Below are positions 25,883 to 33,987 of a stretch of 64,000 nucleotides of DNA, one piece after another (position 1 is the stretch's first letter; every line of letters starts with the position of its first letter). The stretch spans positions 1 through 64,000 of the forward strand of contig DAOPQD010000007.1 in NCBI GenBank assembly GCA_035347995.1. Reading direction: 5' to 3'. Below the pieces are notes generated by a model that worked only from the letters and a program-made list of their open reading frames with translations, had not been told where the DNA came from and searched no databases. Origin of the DNA: JAAZNO01 sp012798275. GTDB lineage: Bacteria > Chloroflexota > Anaerolineae > B4-G1 > SLSP01. Made by a program: the position numbers and the translations under genes.

Positions 25883-26244
25883 GGGGGACTAGGGGGGACG
25901 CCCGCTTCCTGGATCAGCCCTTCGATGAAACGCTGGGCGTGATCGGCGAGGGCCTGCGCCGGCGGCAGCTCGCGGAGGGCCACGCCGCCCAGGAATTCCA
26001 ACGCTTCTTCAAACAACGCCTGCGCGCGCAGTTCCAGAGTGGCGAAAGCGGCCCACGCCTCTGCCACGTTGCCGGCAGCGGCCTGCGCCTCGAGCGCCGC
26101 GAGGTCGTGCAGGAGCGGGCTGACGGCGCGCTTGAAGTGTCCGCTGAGCAATCTGCCGTAAGGGGCCGGCAGCTGTGGAGCGTCCACCACCCGCAGCAGA
26201 CTCTCAAAATCGGCCCGCAGTTGGGCGAGCTGCGCCGCGAGCAT
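25876..26244 (-). CDS. small helical protein of unknown function
   Basis: 122 residues, almost entirely predicted helix, rich in Ala and Leu (LAALEAQAAAGNVAEAWAAF), with no cysteines and no membrane segment. It starts 8 bp after the first gene of the operon and overlaps the start of the zincin gene by 7 bp, so translation is probably coupled. A small adaptor or inhibitor of the protease is plausible from position alone. No family recognised. Confidence 0.65.
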   Translation of the reverse strand: MLAAQLAQLRADFESLLRVVDAPQLPAPYGRLLSGHFKRAVSPLLHDLAALEAQAAAGNVAEAWAAFATLELRAQALFEEALEFLGGVALRELPPAQALADHAQRFIEGLIQEAGVPPSPPW

Positions 26245-26252
26245 GCCGTCTC

Positions 26253-27407
26253 TCAGGCCAGGGCAGCCCTGGAAATCTGCACGACCCCCGGCACAAAGGT
26301 GATCAACGTGGTCGTATCGGCGTGATCCATCGCGTTGAGCAGGGTGAAGTCCATGGCGACCAGGTAGAAAGTGCCAAAGAGCAGCACCGCCGTGGCCTCG
26401 GGGAGCAGCTTCCCCACGAATTTCTTGCCGGTGTTCAACGCCTTGACGAGGCGTCCCATCATCGCCGCCTGCCCGGTGAAGTGCGCTTGAAGCGCCAGCA
26501 GTTTTTGCACACCGCTGTCAATGGCGGCGCCATCCGCCGTCGTTTGGGCCAGCAGCTCCCGAATCGTCTGAGTCGAAGGGGTAACGCCCAGGCTGTAGGC
26601 CAGGAACTGATCCACAAGATTGCCGCCCTCTTTGAGCGTCTTGAGAAGTTCCTCCGCCTTCTTCTGCAGCTCCGGGACGAGGTCTTTTCCCAGCAGCTCC
26701 GTGAGCGCGTCCATCGCTTTCACCGCCAGTGCCAATCCCTTAGACACCAGCTTGCCCAGGCCCGGCAGCGCGCCCGCCTGTTTGCCGATCATGCCGATCG
26801 CCTCTCCCAACAGCTTATCGTCGAGGTCGTCCACGCCGGTCAGCGCGGCGGTCAGCACTTTCTTCGTCTCCTCTTGCAGCGCCTTGAAGACCGCCTCAAG
26901 TTGCTTCTCAAAGGCCGCCTTTGCCGTCGGCGCGTCAGGGACCGCAGCGGCTTTGGCAGGTGCGGGGACCTCGTCGAGGCCAAAACGCCGCAGGGTGTCC
27001 GGCGCCGCCAGCTCCGGCCCGGCGACCGCCTGCGTCACCTGCTGCAAGTCCCTGGAGACGGCCTCGAGCTCCTCTGGCGTCGCCGCTTCTGGCGTCTCGC
27101 CTACGGCGCCGCCGGCGACGAACAACGCCGCGGCGACCTCCATATCGGCGACAACGCCGGCAAGGATCTCCGCCGCGACTCGCTCACGCTCGGGGGTAGC
27201 CGCCTGGCCCTTGACCAGCGCCTCGTCGAACGCCGCGCGCCGCGAGCCGGCAACCTGGTGCTCGTAGCGCTCCGCCGCCCGCGCCAGCTGTTCGCTCGCG
27301 TAGAGAGCGTCATCCGTGCCCAGCGAACCGCGCAGCATGTCGAATGCTGCGGTCACGCCGCGCAAACCACCCGCCAAATCCGCCCTGAATTCGCCGTACC
27401 CCGTCAT
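26253..27407 (-). CDS. 384-residue amphipathic helical protein, first gene of the zincin/TPR operon
   Basis: Start is ATG 27407 (MTGYGEFRADLAGG) after AAGGAGAAAACC; the longer open frame includes non-coding sequence. The chain is predicted helical. A Gly-rich hydrophobic region (GMIGKQAGALPGLGKLVSKG) sits near residues 200-225, and LLPEATAVLLFGTFYLVAMDF near residue 340 could be a membrane helix, followed by a second hydrophobic stretch at the C-terminus. No family recognised. Amphipathic helices plus a C-terminal hydrophobic hairpin would suit a membrane-active or membrane-attached protein. It heads the operon 384 aa - 122 aa - zincin - TPR. Confidence 0.7.
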   Translation of the reverse strand: MTGYGEFRADLAGGLRGVTAAFDMLRGSLGTDDALYASEQLARAAERYEHQVAGSRRAAFDEALVKGQAATPERERVAAEILAGVVADMEVAAALFVAGGAVGETPEAATPEELEAVSRDLQQVTQAVAGPELAAPDTLRRFGLDEVPAPAKAAAVPDAPTAKAAFEKQLEAVFKALQEETKKVLTAALTGVDDLDDKLLGEAIGMIGKQAGALPGLGKLVSKGLALAVKAMDALTELLGKDLVPELQKKAEELLKTLKEGGNLVDQFLAYSLGVTPSTQTIRELLAQTTADGAAIDSGVQKLLALQAHFTGQAAMMGRLVKALNTGKKFVGKLLPEATAVLLFGTFYLVAMDFTLLNAMDHADTTTLITFVPGVVQISRAALA

Positions 27408-27575
27408 GGTTTTCTCCTTATCTTCAGTGAACAATGGACCGAAAGCAGAGAGCAACGCCTCGATATGATTGGGGGGACATCTCCTCCCAGCGGTCAAATC
27501 GCTCGGGGAGTCACACGCACGATGCCACAGTCGCAAACTATGGCGCCCTTGCCGCATTGATTTCATTGTATAAGC

Positions 27576-27605
27576 AAAACCCCTCGGCGTCAATGGGCCG
27601 AGGGG
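27576..27605 (-). terminator. terminator of glmS
   Basis: CCCCTCGGC (27580-27588) pairs with GCCGAGGGG (27597-27605), loop of 8. On the minus strand it is followed by TTTTGC, a short T-run. It lies 22 bp past the glmS stop. The remaining gap to the next gene start (27408-27575) holds nothing else I recognise. Confidence 0.75.
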
Positions 27606-27626
27606 TCGAGCGAGAAAGTCTGCACC

Positions 27627-29468
27627 TCACTCCACCGTCACGCTCTTCGCCAGATTGCGCGGCTGATCCACATCCGCGCCGCGCCGCACGGCGATGGCAT
27701 ACGCCAGCCATTGCAGCGGGATCACGTTCAGCACGGGGCTGAGATACGGCGAGCTGACCGGCACTTCCAGCACATAATCGGCGCGCTCGTGAGCCAGGGT
27801 ATCCCCCTGCTGCACCACGGCGATGACGACCCCATTCCGGGCGTGCACCTGCTCCATCTGACTGAGCATCTTGTCGTAGACGCCATCCCGCGGCGCCAGG
27901 GTCACCACCGGCATGAGCGAGTCAATCAGGGCGATGGGACCGTGTTTCATCTCACCGGCGGGATAGCCTTCAGCGTGAATGTAGGAAATCTCCTTGAGCT
28001 TGAGCGCGCCCTCCAGGGCGACGGGATAGTTGATGCCACGTCCAAGGTACAGGAAATGCTCACGCTTGTGGAAGATTTCGGCCAGCTGGTGATAGAGGGG
28101 AAGCTCCTCGGCCACTTGCCCCACGAGTTGCGGCAACCGGGCGAGATCATCCACCGCCCGCCGCAATGCCGGTCCGTCCATCACCCCGCGTTTCTCCGCC
28201 AGCGCCAACGCCAGCAGATAGAGATCCACCAGGCTGGTCGTGAACGCCTTGGTCGAGGCCACCCCGATTTCCGGCCCGGCCTGCATGAGGATGTAGCCGT
28301 TGGAACTGCGCTGCGCCTGGCTGCCCAGCACGTTGACGATAGACCAGAGCCGCGTCCCGCGCGCCTGCCCCTCCTCCATCGCTGCCAGCGTGTCCACCGT
28401 CTCCCCCGACTGCGTGATCGCCAGCACCACATCTTCCGGGCCGATCAGCGGGTCGCGGTAGCGGAACTCCGAGCCATAATCCACTTCCACAGGCAGGCGC
28501 GCCAGGTTTTCCAGGAGGAATTTCCCCACCAGTCCGGCGTGATACGAGGTGCCGCAGGCCACGATGGTCATCTTCCGCAAAGCGCGGGCCTCCGCTGCGG
28601 TGAGAGGCAGCGTATCCAGGTGTACCCGTCCCGCGTGGAAATCCGCCCGTCCACGGATCGTGTCGGTGATCGCGCGGGGCTGCTCGGCGATTTCCTTCTG
28701 CATGAAGTGACGGTACTGTCCCTTCTCGGCGGCGACCGGATCCCAGGAAATGACGTGAATGGTCGGCTCGAGGCGCCGTCCTTGCAGATCGAAGATCTCG
28801 ACGCGCTCCGGCGTCAACGCCGCCAGCTGCCCGCTCTCCAGGAAGATCACGCGGCGGGTGTGTTCAAGGATGGCCGGAATGTCCGAGGCGACAAAGGCTT
28901 CGCCCTCCCCCAGGCCAATGACGATCCCGCCAGCGTTGCCCAGCCGGGCAGCTACCAACCGTCCCGGCTCGCGCGCGCTGAGAAAGACGAAAGCACTCGC
29001 ACCCTCGATTTCCGGAAGCGCACGCTGCACAGCCGTGAGCAGCTCCCCATCCTGCAGCCCGGCATCCACCAGCTGCGCAATCACCTCCGTGTCCGTCTCG
29101 GAGGTGAAGATGACGCCCTGATCCTGCAGCTCCTGGCGCAAGAGGGCGTAGTTTTCGATAATGCCGTTGTGCACGACAGCCACGCGGCGATTCAATCCCA
29201 GGTGGGGATGCGCGTTTTGCTCGGTGACGCCGCCGTGCGTGGCCCAGCGCGTGTGCCCGATGGCGATGTGACCGCACAGCGGTTCAGCCTGCAGCCGCTC
29301 GACCAGCTGGGACAGTTTGCCGACCGCGCGCACGGTCTTGAGGTCTTGCTCTTCCGTCAACAGCGCCAATCCGGCAGAATCGTACCCCCGGTATTCCAGG
29401 CGCTTCAAACCGTTCACCACGACCGACGCCGCATCACGCGGCCCCACATATCCGACAATGCCACACAT
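27627..29468 (-). CDS. glmS: glutamine-fructose-6-phosphate aminotransferase (isomerizing), GlmS
   Basis: 613 residues from ATG 29468. MCGIVGYVG gives Cys2, the N-terminal nucleophile of the glutamine amidotransferase domain; YRGYDSAG and GHTRWATHGG follow. The C-terminal half has two SIS domains (TIVACGTSYHAGL, ITQSGETVDT, STKAFTTS) and ends NLAKSVTVE, the canonical C-terminus. It makes glucosamine-6-phosphate, the first step to UDP-GlcNAc. A glmS ribozyme lies in its leader, so the product should repress the gene by triggering mRNA cleavage. Confidence 0.97.
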   Translation of the reverse strand: MCGIVGYVGPRDAASVVVNGLKRLEYRGYDSAGLALLTEEQDLKTVRAVGKLSQLVERLQAEPLCGHIAIGHTRWATHGGVTEQNAHPHLGLNRRVAVVHNGIIENYALLRQELQDQGVIFTSETDTEVIAQLVDAGLQDGELLTAVQRALPEIEGASAFVFLSAREPGRLVAARLGNAGGIVIGLGEGEAFVASDIPAILEHTRRVIFLESGQLAALTPERVEIFDLQGRRLEPTIHVISWDPVAAEKGQYRHFMQKEIAEQPRAITDTIRGRADFHAGRVHLDTLPLTAAEARALRKMTIVACGTSYHAGLVGKFLLENLARLPVEVDYGSEFRYRDPLIGPEDVVLAITQSGETVDTLAAMEEGQARGTRLWSIVNVLGSQAQRSSNGYILMQAGPEIGVASTKAFTTSLVDLYLLALALAEKRGVMDGPALRRAVDDLARLPQLVGQVAEELPLYHQLAEIFHKREHFLYLGRGINYPVALEGALKLKEISYIHAEGYPAGEMKHGPIALIDSLMPVVTLAPRDGVYDKMLSQMEQVHARNGVVIAVVQQGDTLAHERADYVLEVPVSSPYLSPVLNVIPLQWLAYAIAVRRGADVDQPRNLAKSVTVE

Positions 29469-29579
29469 GGGGAAGGCCTCCTTTGGGGGAATAAAAGGCG
29501 TCAGCCGCAAGGCACGCGGATTCTCGCGTGACCCGCGCCTGCGTGATGGCCCTGTCGCACCGGCTGTCCCGGCTGTTGC

Positions 29580-29712
29580 CGGCCGGTTTTGGAGTGCGAC
29601 TTTCACTTCGGGAGGGGAAAACGAGGGAAGGACCTTTCCCTGGCGGCATCCGCCGACGGCTCGATCAACCGCCACCTCGTCTTCCTGTCATCGGGTGACA
29701 GGAACTGGCGCT
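29580..29712 (-). ncRNA. glmS ribozyme (glucosamine-6-phosphate-activated self-cleaving RNA)
   Basis: On the minus strand, 112 bases before the glmS start, the leader reads A|GCGCCAG, then GACGAGG, a GGTTGATCGA segment and TCGGCGGATGCC, in the order and spacing of the glmS ribozyme core (AGCGCC, then GACGAGG, GGTTATCGA and CGGCGGATGCC in the Bacillus type). Self-cleavage would fall between 29712 and 29711. GGGAAAGGTCCTTCCC follows as the P3 hairpin, and the AAAACCGGCC stretch probably belongs to P4. The 3' boundary is estimated. Expected effect: binding of GlcN6P by the RNA cuts the mRNA and lowers GlmS. Confidence 0.88.
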
Positions 29713-29756
29713 ATTTTCCCCTGGACAAAATGGACGAGATCACCCCCCTTCGAAAA

Positions 29757-29826
29757 TAGAGATCAGTGAGCCGTGAGGAGAGAGCTGTCGCAGCCTCCGC
29801 TCACGGGTCACGGCTCATAACTCACA
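29757..29826. repeat. palindromic GTGAGCCGTGAG spacer element, second copy
   Basis: CAGTGAGCCGTGAG on the left and CTCACGGGTCACGGCTCA on the right form an imperfect hairpin around AGAGCTGTCGCAG, the same loop core as at 8277-8339. It lies inside the long glmS leader, upstream of the ribozyme. Confidence 0.72.
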
Positions 29827-29876
29827 TCCTCTTGCTTGCATGGCGTGCGCCAGCCCATGGCGTCTCCACCTCCAGC

Positions 29877-29904
29877 ATTATAACGGCGAACGCTCTGCCT
29901 GCAA
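29877..29904 (-). promoter_or_regulatory. probable promoter of glmS
   Basis: On the minus strand TTGCAG (29904-29899) and TATAAT (29882-29877) are 16 bases apart. Transcription would start near 29870, giving a leader of about 400 bases that carries first the palindromic element and then the ribozyme. No other gene lies between 29469 and 29941. Confidence 0.5.
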
Positions 29905-29941
29905 CCGGCGTTTCGGTCACCCCCCGCACTTCTCGCCGACC

Positions 29942-31405
29942 TCACGGCGCGCTTTGGAGCTGCCCATTACAGGTCTTCACGGCCTTGTCGAGCTCGGTCT
30001 GCGCGTCCGCCCCGCCAAGAGCCGTCCGCAGCATGTTGTAGATCGTCGTGCGGCAATCCTCATACCCCACGACCGGCGGCTCCACACCCGAATCGTACGT
30101 CATGAACTCCAGCGCCCTGGCATACATGGGATTCTTGCGGAGATATTCCTGCATCCCCTGGGCGGCGCTGCGACGGATGGGCAAATAGCCGGTGTGGCTC
30201 GCCCACCGCGCCTGCTGTTCCGGCTCGCTCAGCCACTTGAGGAAGATCCATGCCGCCAGCTGCTGCTCCGGCGCGCCGACAAAAATGGAATGGCTCGGCC
30301 CGTAGATATTCAGGCGCGGCTCCGCCGTGCTGTGCGGCAGCGGGCTGATGTTCCACGCGAAGTTGGCGCCCTTCTCCACCTCCTGGCGATAGTAATACAG
30401 CCCGGCGATGGTCCCCGTCGTGAAAAGCACCCGTCCCGCCCCAAAATCCGCCTGATCACCGTAGCGCTGTCGAGTCGGCGCGGCACAGCCCTGGGCCACC
30501 AATCCCTGCCAGAAAGTGAGCGTTTCCAGCCCCACCGCGTCGTTGAAGACAAAACCGGTCGCCTCCGCGTTGAGGAGCTCGCCGCCGCGACTGAAGACGA
30601 AAGCCGCAAAGCGGGAAGCGTCCACCGAATACTCGTAGCCGAGCGCCGCTCCCGGCCCTGCCTGCTTCGAGAACGGCTGCTGCACGGCCTGGCACGCCAG
30701 CTCCTCGAACGCTGCCCACGTCTCCGGCGGCCCGGCGGCCCCCAGCTCCTTGAGCCACTCCTCGTTGTAGAACAGCACTTCCATGGATTTCTGGAAAGGC
30801 CAACCGTAGCGTCCCCCGAATTGGGGCAGGACGTCCGCCTCCAGAGCCATGGGGAAGAAATCGGCCAGCTCTGCCTCGCGGTAACCCCAGACAGAATCGT
30901 GCGCATACGCGTCCAGCGCCACGAGCGCTCCCTGCGCAGCGTAGACCGCTGCCTGATTCGGGTAGGCGAGGGCCACCGCCGGCAGCTGCTGCCTGGAAAT
31001 GCCCGCGAGGATCTTGTCGTACAGATCGGTGTACCCTCCCTGACTTTCCTCCACCACCGTGATCCGCTCCGGGTTGGCGCGGTTAAAGTCCTCGACCATG
31101 GCGGTGAGCAACTTCGCCGTCGCGCCGGTGAAAGGATGCCAGTAGGTGATGGTCTGTCCGCGCGGATCAAGCTCCTCGAACGCCGATTTTGGCGTCGGCG
31201 TTGGGGTGGGGGCGGACGTCGCCGTTGGCGCCGGCGTTGGCGTCGCGGTCGCCGTCGCGGTAGCGGTCGCCGTCGCCGTTGGGGGAGGGGGCAACGTCGT
31301 CGTCGGCGTGAAGGTCGCCGGCGCCGCAGTGGGACTGCACGCCGCGACCAGCGGTAACAGGATGAGCACGCTGAGGCTCCAGGCCAGCCAAACGCGAGTG
31401 TTCAT
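29942..31405 (-). CDS. sugar-binding lipoprotein of an ABC importer (family 1), orphan
   Basis: 487 residues from ATG 31405. Lipobox LVAAC (Cys23), then a low-complexity linker of Thr-Ala and Thr-Pro repeats (about residues 30-70), then an extracellular solute-binding protein family 1 domain (ITYWHPFTGATAKLLTAMVE, GWPFQKSMEVLFYNEEW, a W-x-x-F-L-K-W-L-type segment). It would capture a sugar or polyol outside the membrane. No permease or ATPase gene is next to it, so it must share one encoded elsewhere. The linker probably spans the cell wall or envelope layer. Confidence 0.87.
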   Translation of the reverse strand: MNTRVWLAWSLSVLILLPLVAACSPTAAPATFTPTTTLPPPPTATATATATATATPTPAPTATSAPTPTPTPKSAFEELDPRGQTITYWHPFTGATAKLLTAMVEDFNRANPERITVVEESQGGYTDLYDKILAGISRQQLPAVALAYPNQAAVYAAQGALVALDAYAHDSVWGYREAELADFFPMALEADVLPQFGGRYGWPFQKSMEVLFYNEEWLKELGAAGPPETWAAFEELACQAVQQPFSKQAGPGAALGYEYSVDASRFAAFVFSRGGELLNAEATGFVFNDAVGLETLTFWQGLVAQGCAAPTRQRYGDQADFGAGRVLFTTGTIAGLYYYRQEVEKGANFAWNISPLPHSTAEPRLNIYGPSHSIFVGAPEQQLAAWIFLKWLSEPEQQARWASHTGYLPIRRSAAQGMQEYLRKNPMYARALEFMTYDSGVEPPVVGYEDCRTTIYNMLRTALGGADAQTELDKAVKTCNGQLQSAP

Positions 31406-31510
31406 GTCATTCCTCCTTCGAAAAATAGGCGAGTCAGCGAAAAAGCGAATAAAATACGTTCGCACGTGTCCACATTTCCATGTTCCCACATCTCCGCCGG
31501 CGAACTCCCC

Positions 31511-32806
31511 TCACGATTCCCAATCCACGAATTCCCAGTCCACGACGGCTATCGGCTTTCCCAACCGCGCGCCGAGTTCCTCCGCCGTGACCCCATCCAG
31601 CGTGCGCCCCTCCGGGCCGCGGAAAATCACCTCCGGCGCAACGATGACCTCGCCCGTAGCAGTTGCAGCGAGCGCGGCAAGAAGGTCGGCGCCGGCGAGC
31701 AGGCCGGTCACCGTCACCGTCTCACCGAAAGCAGCATTGGGCACCGCGAGCACCTCCGCCGGGATGCCGGTCTCGGCCTCAAAACGCCGCGCATACGCGC
31801 GCAGCAGCGGCGCGAAGAGCGTCCCGGTCACCCAGGTCTGGCGCTCGCCGCCAAGCGCCGCGATCCTGGCCTGCGTGGCAGGCCACCATTCCATGAACAG
31901 CCGCACCATCCCCACACCGTTTTCCACCAGCGCCGGCAGCAGATCGTCGTAAGCCGTCAGCGGCGGGACAGGCTCCCCGGCGCGCAGGTACCACTCATCC
32001 GACGGATAGACGAAGCCGATGCCCAACGTCTCGCGTAGCCGCGCCTGATGCGCCAGCGTCTGTTCCAACGTTGCCCTCGCCTCCGCATCGGTGAAGGGAC
32101 GCAGCGTCGGCTTGTGCCAGCGCGTAAGGCCGACCGGCACTACACACAGCGAACGCACGCCCGGATACAGCGCCGCCAGATCCATGATGGTACGGTCAAG
32201 GCAGGCGCCATCGTTGCGACCGGGAAGGAGCACCGCTTGCGTGTGAACTTCGATGCCGGCGTCTACCAGGCGCCGGAGCTGCGCCATGATCTCACCCGCG
32301 CGCGGATTGTGCATCAGACTCACGCGCACGTCAGGGTCGGTCGCATGGACGGAGACGTAGAGCGGGCTGAGAGCCTGTTCCGCGATCCGCTCCCAATCCG
32401 CCGGGGAAAGATTAGTGAGGGAAATGTAATTGCCGTGCAAAAACGACAGCCGATAATCGTCGTCTTTCACATACAACGGCGGACGCAAGTCCGGCGCCAT
32501 CTGCGCCACGAAACAAAAATCACAGGCGTTGCGGCAGACGTGCAACGGCCCATCGAAGAGCTCTTCGGCGAAGTCGAGTCCCAACGGCTCGCCATACCGA
32601 CGCTGCGCCGGGAGGCGCTTCCGCTGCCCTTCACGCTCCACCAGAAAGCTGAGACGCGGCGCGGCGGCCACGATGGACACATCAATCACGTCCCGCAGCG
32701 GCATACCGTTGAGCGCCAGCAACACATCGCCGGGCATGATCCCTGCCCGCGCGGCGACGCTTTGGGGGTCCACTGCGGTGATCAACGCCGGGAAATAGGA
32801 GGTCAT
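31511..32806 (-). CDS. DUF512-family radical SAM protein with N-terminal PDZ-like domain
   Basis: 431 residues from ATG 32806 (MTSYFPALI), with AGGA correctly spaced upstream. Residues 5-75 resemble a PDZ domain (AARAGIMPGDVLLALNGMPL). CRNACDFCFVAQM gives the radical SAM CxxxCxxC motif, and the C-terminal half is the DUF512 domain (VPVGLTRWHKPTLRPF). The family is widespread in anaerobes and clostridia; its reaction is unknown. It stands alone here, in front of the orphan binding protein. Confidence 0.87.
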   Translation of the reverse strand: MTSYFPALITAVDPQSVAARAGIMPGDVLLALNGMPLRDVIDVSIVAAAPRLSFLVEREGQRKRLPAQRRYGEPLGLDFAEELFDGPLHVCRNACDFCFVAQMAPDLRPPLYVKDDDYRLSFLHGNYISLTNLSPADWERIAEQALSPLYVSVHATDPDVRVSLMHNPRAGEIMAQLRRLVDAGIEVHTQAVLLPGRNDGACLDRTIMDLAALYPGVRSLCVVPVGLTRWHKPTLRPFTDAEARATLEQTLAHQARLRETLGIGFVYPSDEWYLRAGEPVPPLTAYDDLLPALVENGVGMVRLFMEWWPATQARIAALGGERQTWVTGTLFAPLLRAYARRFEAETGIPAEVLAVPNAAFGETVTVTGLLAGADLLAALAATATGEVIVAPEVIFRGPEGRTLDGVTAEELGARLGKPIAVVDWEFVDWES

Positions 32807-33093
32807 CTCTGTCCTGCTCGCCAAATTCTTATGGACTACGGATCACACATCACAGATTATAAAAGCACTTACCGCGAGCGCAACCGCTATTCAAAAAACC
32901 TCTTGCAGTTTTCATGGCCCATGGTAAGATATTCTCAGGTTTACGCCATGCTCCAAATTCTAACCGCAAGGGGCGCAAAGGAGACATCAGGTGCTGGCGT
33001 ACATCATGTAAAAATGAAAATGTGAGGTAACTTTCAGCCTGGCGCCAGGCAGCTAGACGGCGATGGATGAACCTTTGTGACTTGTAGCTTTTG

Positions 33094-33224
33094 CCCCTCC
33101 CCCACGGCGCATGTGCCGTGGGGGAGGGGGAGAAAAAATAAGGGGTTTTGCAGGCGGGCGTAGCCCGCCTGCAAAACCCCACAAAAAAAAGTTCCTTTTC
33201 CCCCGCGCCACGCGGGGGAAAAGG
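33094..33224. repeat. three consecutive perfect hairpins in a gene-free stretch
   Basis: Hairpin A: 33094-33108 with 33115-33129, 15 bp perfect (CCCCTCCCCCACGGC arm). Hairpin B: 33142-33159 with 33163-33180, 18 bp perfect (GGGGTTTTGCAGGCGGGC arm, 3-base loop). Hairpin C: 33194-33207 with 33211-33224, 14 bp perfect (CCTTTTCCCCCGCG arm, loop CCA). A/T-rich runs of 9-13 bases separate them. The gap 32807-33399 has no gene; besides these it holds a GTGCTGGCGTACATCATG phrase at 32991-33008 shared with 58410 and an inverted copy of the GTGAGCC element at 33332-33385. Confidence 0.88.
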
Positions 33225-33399
33225 GCAGGGGATAGGGGGGAGGCAAAAATTGATTTTCAATCTTCTGCAGTTGCCAGGAAATCTTCCGTTCTTTAGTCAG
33301 TGGCTGAACAGTCACCATGTGAGCCATAATCCGTGAGCAGAGGCCGTGACGACTCTCTACTCACGGTTCACTGCTCTCTATTTTTAGAGGAGGTCCGCT

Positions 33400-33987
33400 G
33401 TGGCAGAAACGAACACTCAAACCAAAAAACGTCGGCTACGCTTCTGGGAGGCTTTCAAGAACTTCGCCTTGATCTTCTCCTTCCTCGTCAACCTGATCCT
33501 GGTCGTCGTCCTGCTGTTGCTCATCAGGCCCCTCTTCATGGTCAAAACCGAAATCGCGGAGCCGCTGCTCGGCAATCTCGACTCCGCCTTTGCGGCGTTG
33601 GGCGAGACCAACATCCAGACCACGGTCACCATCAACGACGCGCTGCCCGTCGCTTTCAACCTGCCCCTGCAGCAAAGCACTAACGTCGTGTTGACGGAGC
33701 CCGTGCCCTTGAGCGTGCCGACGACCTTCAGCCTGGGCAACCAGGGCACCATCTATGGGTGGGTGAGCCTCAACCTCCCCGCCGGCATGGTGTTGCCGGT
33801 AGCGCTCGACCTCAACGTGCCCGTGAACACGACAGTCCCCGTCGTCATGGAAGTGCCGGTGACAATCAAACTGGATGAGGCCGGCATGGGACCCGCCATC
33901 ACACAGCTGCGCAGCGTCTTCAGCCCCATTCAGGCGACCTTGCAGCAAATTCCCAACTCTCCAGAAGAGATCCTCTCCCCCAAATGA
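33400..33987 (+). CDS. membrane-anchored protein of unknown function
   Basis: 195 residues from GTG 33400, with GAGGAGG upstream. A charged N-terminus (TKKRRLRFWEAFKN) is followed by one membrane helix (residues about 23-46), then an extracytoplasmic domain of repeated short beta-like segments (LPVAFNLPLQQ, VPLSVPTTFSLG, LPVALDLNVPVN). No family recognised. It overlaps the next gene, a methyltransferase, by 4 bp, so the two are one operon. Confidence 0.75.
   Translation: MAETNTQTKKRRLRFWEAFKNFALIFSFLVNLILVVVLLLLIRPLFMVKTEIAEPLLGNLDSAFAALGETNIQTTVTINDALPVAFNLPLQQSTNVVLTEPVPLSVPTTFSLGNQGTIYGWVSLNLPAGMVLPVALDLNVPVNTTVPVVMEVPVTIKLDEAGMGPAITQLRSVFSPIQATLQQIPNSPEEILSPK

Noticed and set aside
26175..27560. 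461-codon plus-strand open frame opposite the 384-residue operon gene
   Set aside because: The minus-strand gene has a good ribosome-binding site and operon overlaps; the plus frame is Arg/Gln/His-rich without domains.
27711..29531. 606-codon open frame on the plus strand opposite glmS
   Set aside because: It lies exactly antisense to a certain gene, has the His/Arg/Gln-rich composition typical of shadows in GC-rich DNA, and shows no motif or ribosome-binding site.
29580..29712. T-box leader for glmS
   Set aside because: The leader has GAGGTGGCGG, superficially like a T-box motif, but the full set of elements matches the glmS ribozyme and no specifier loop or antiterminator is visible.
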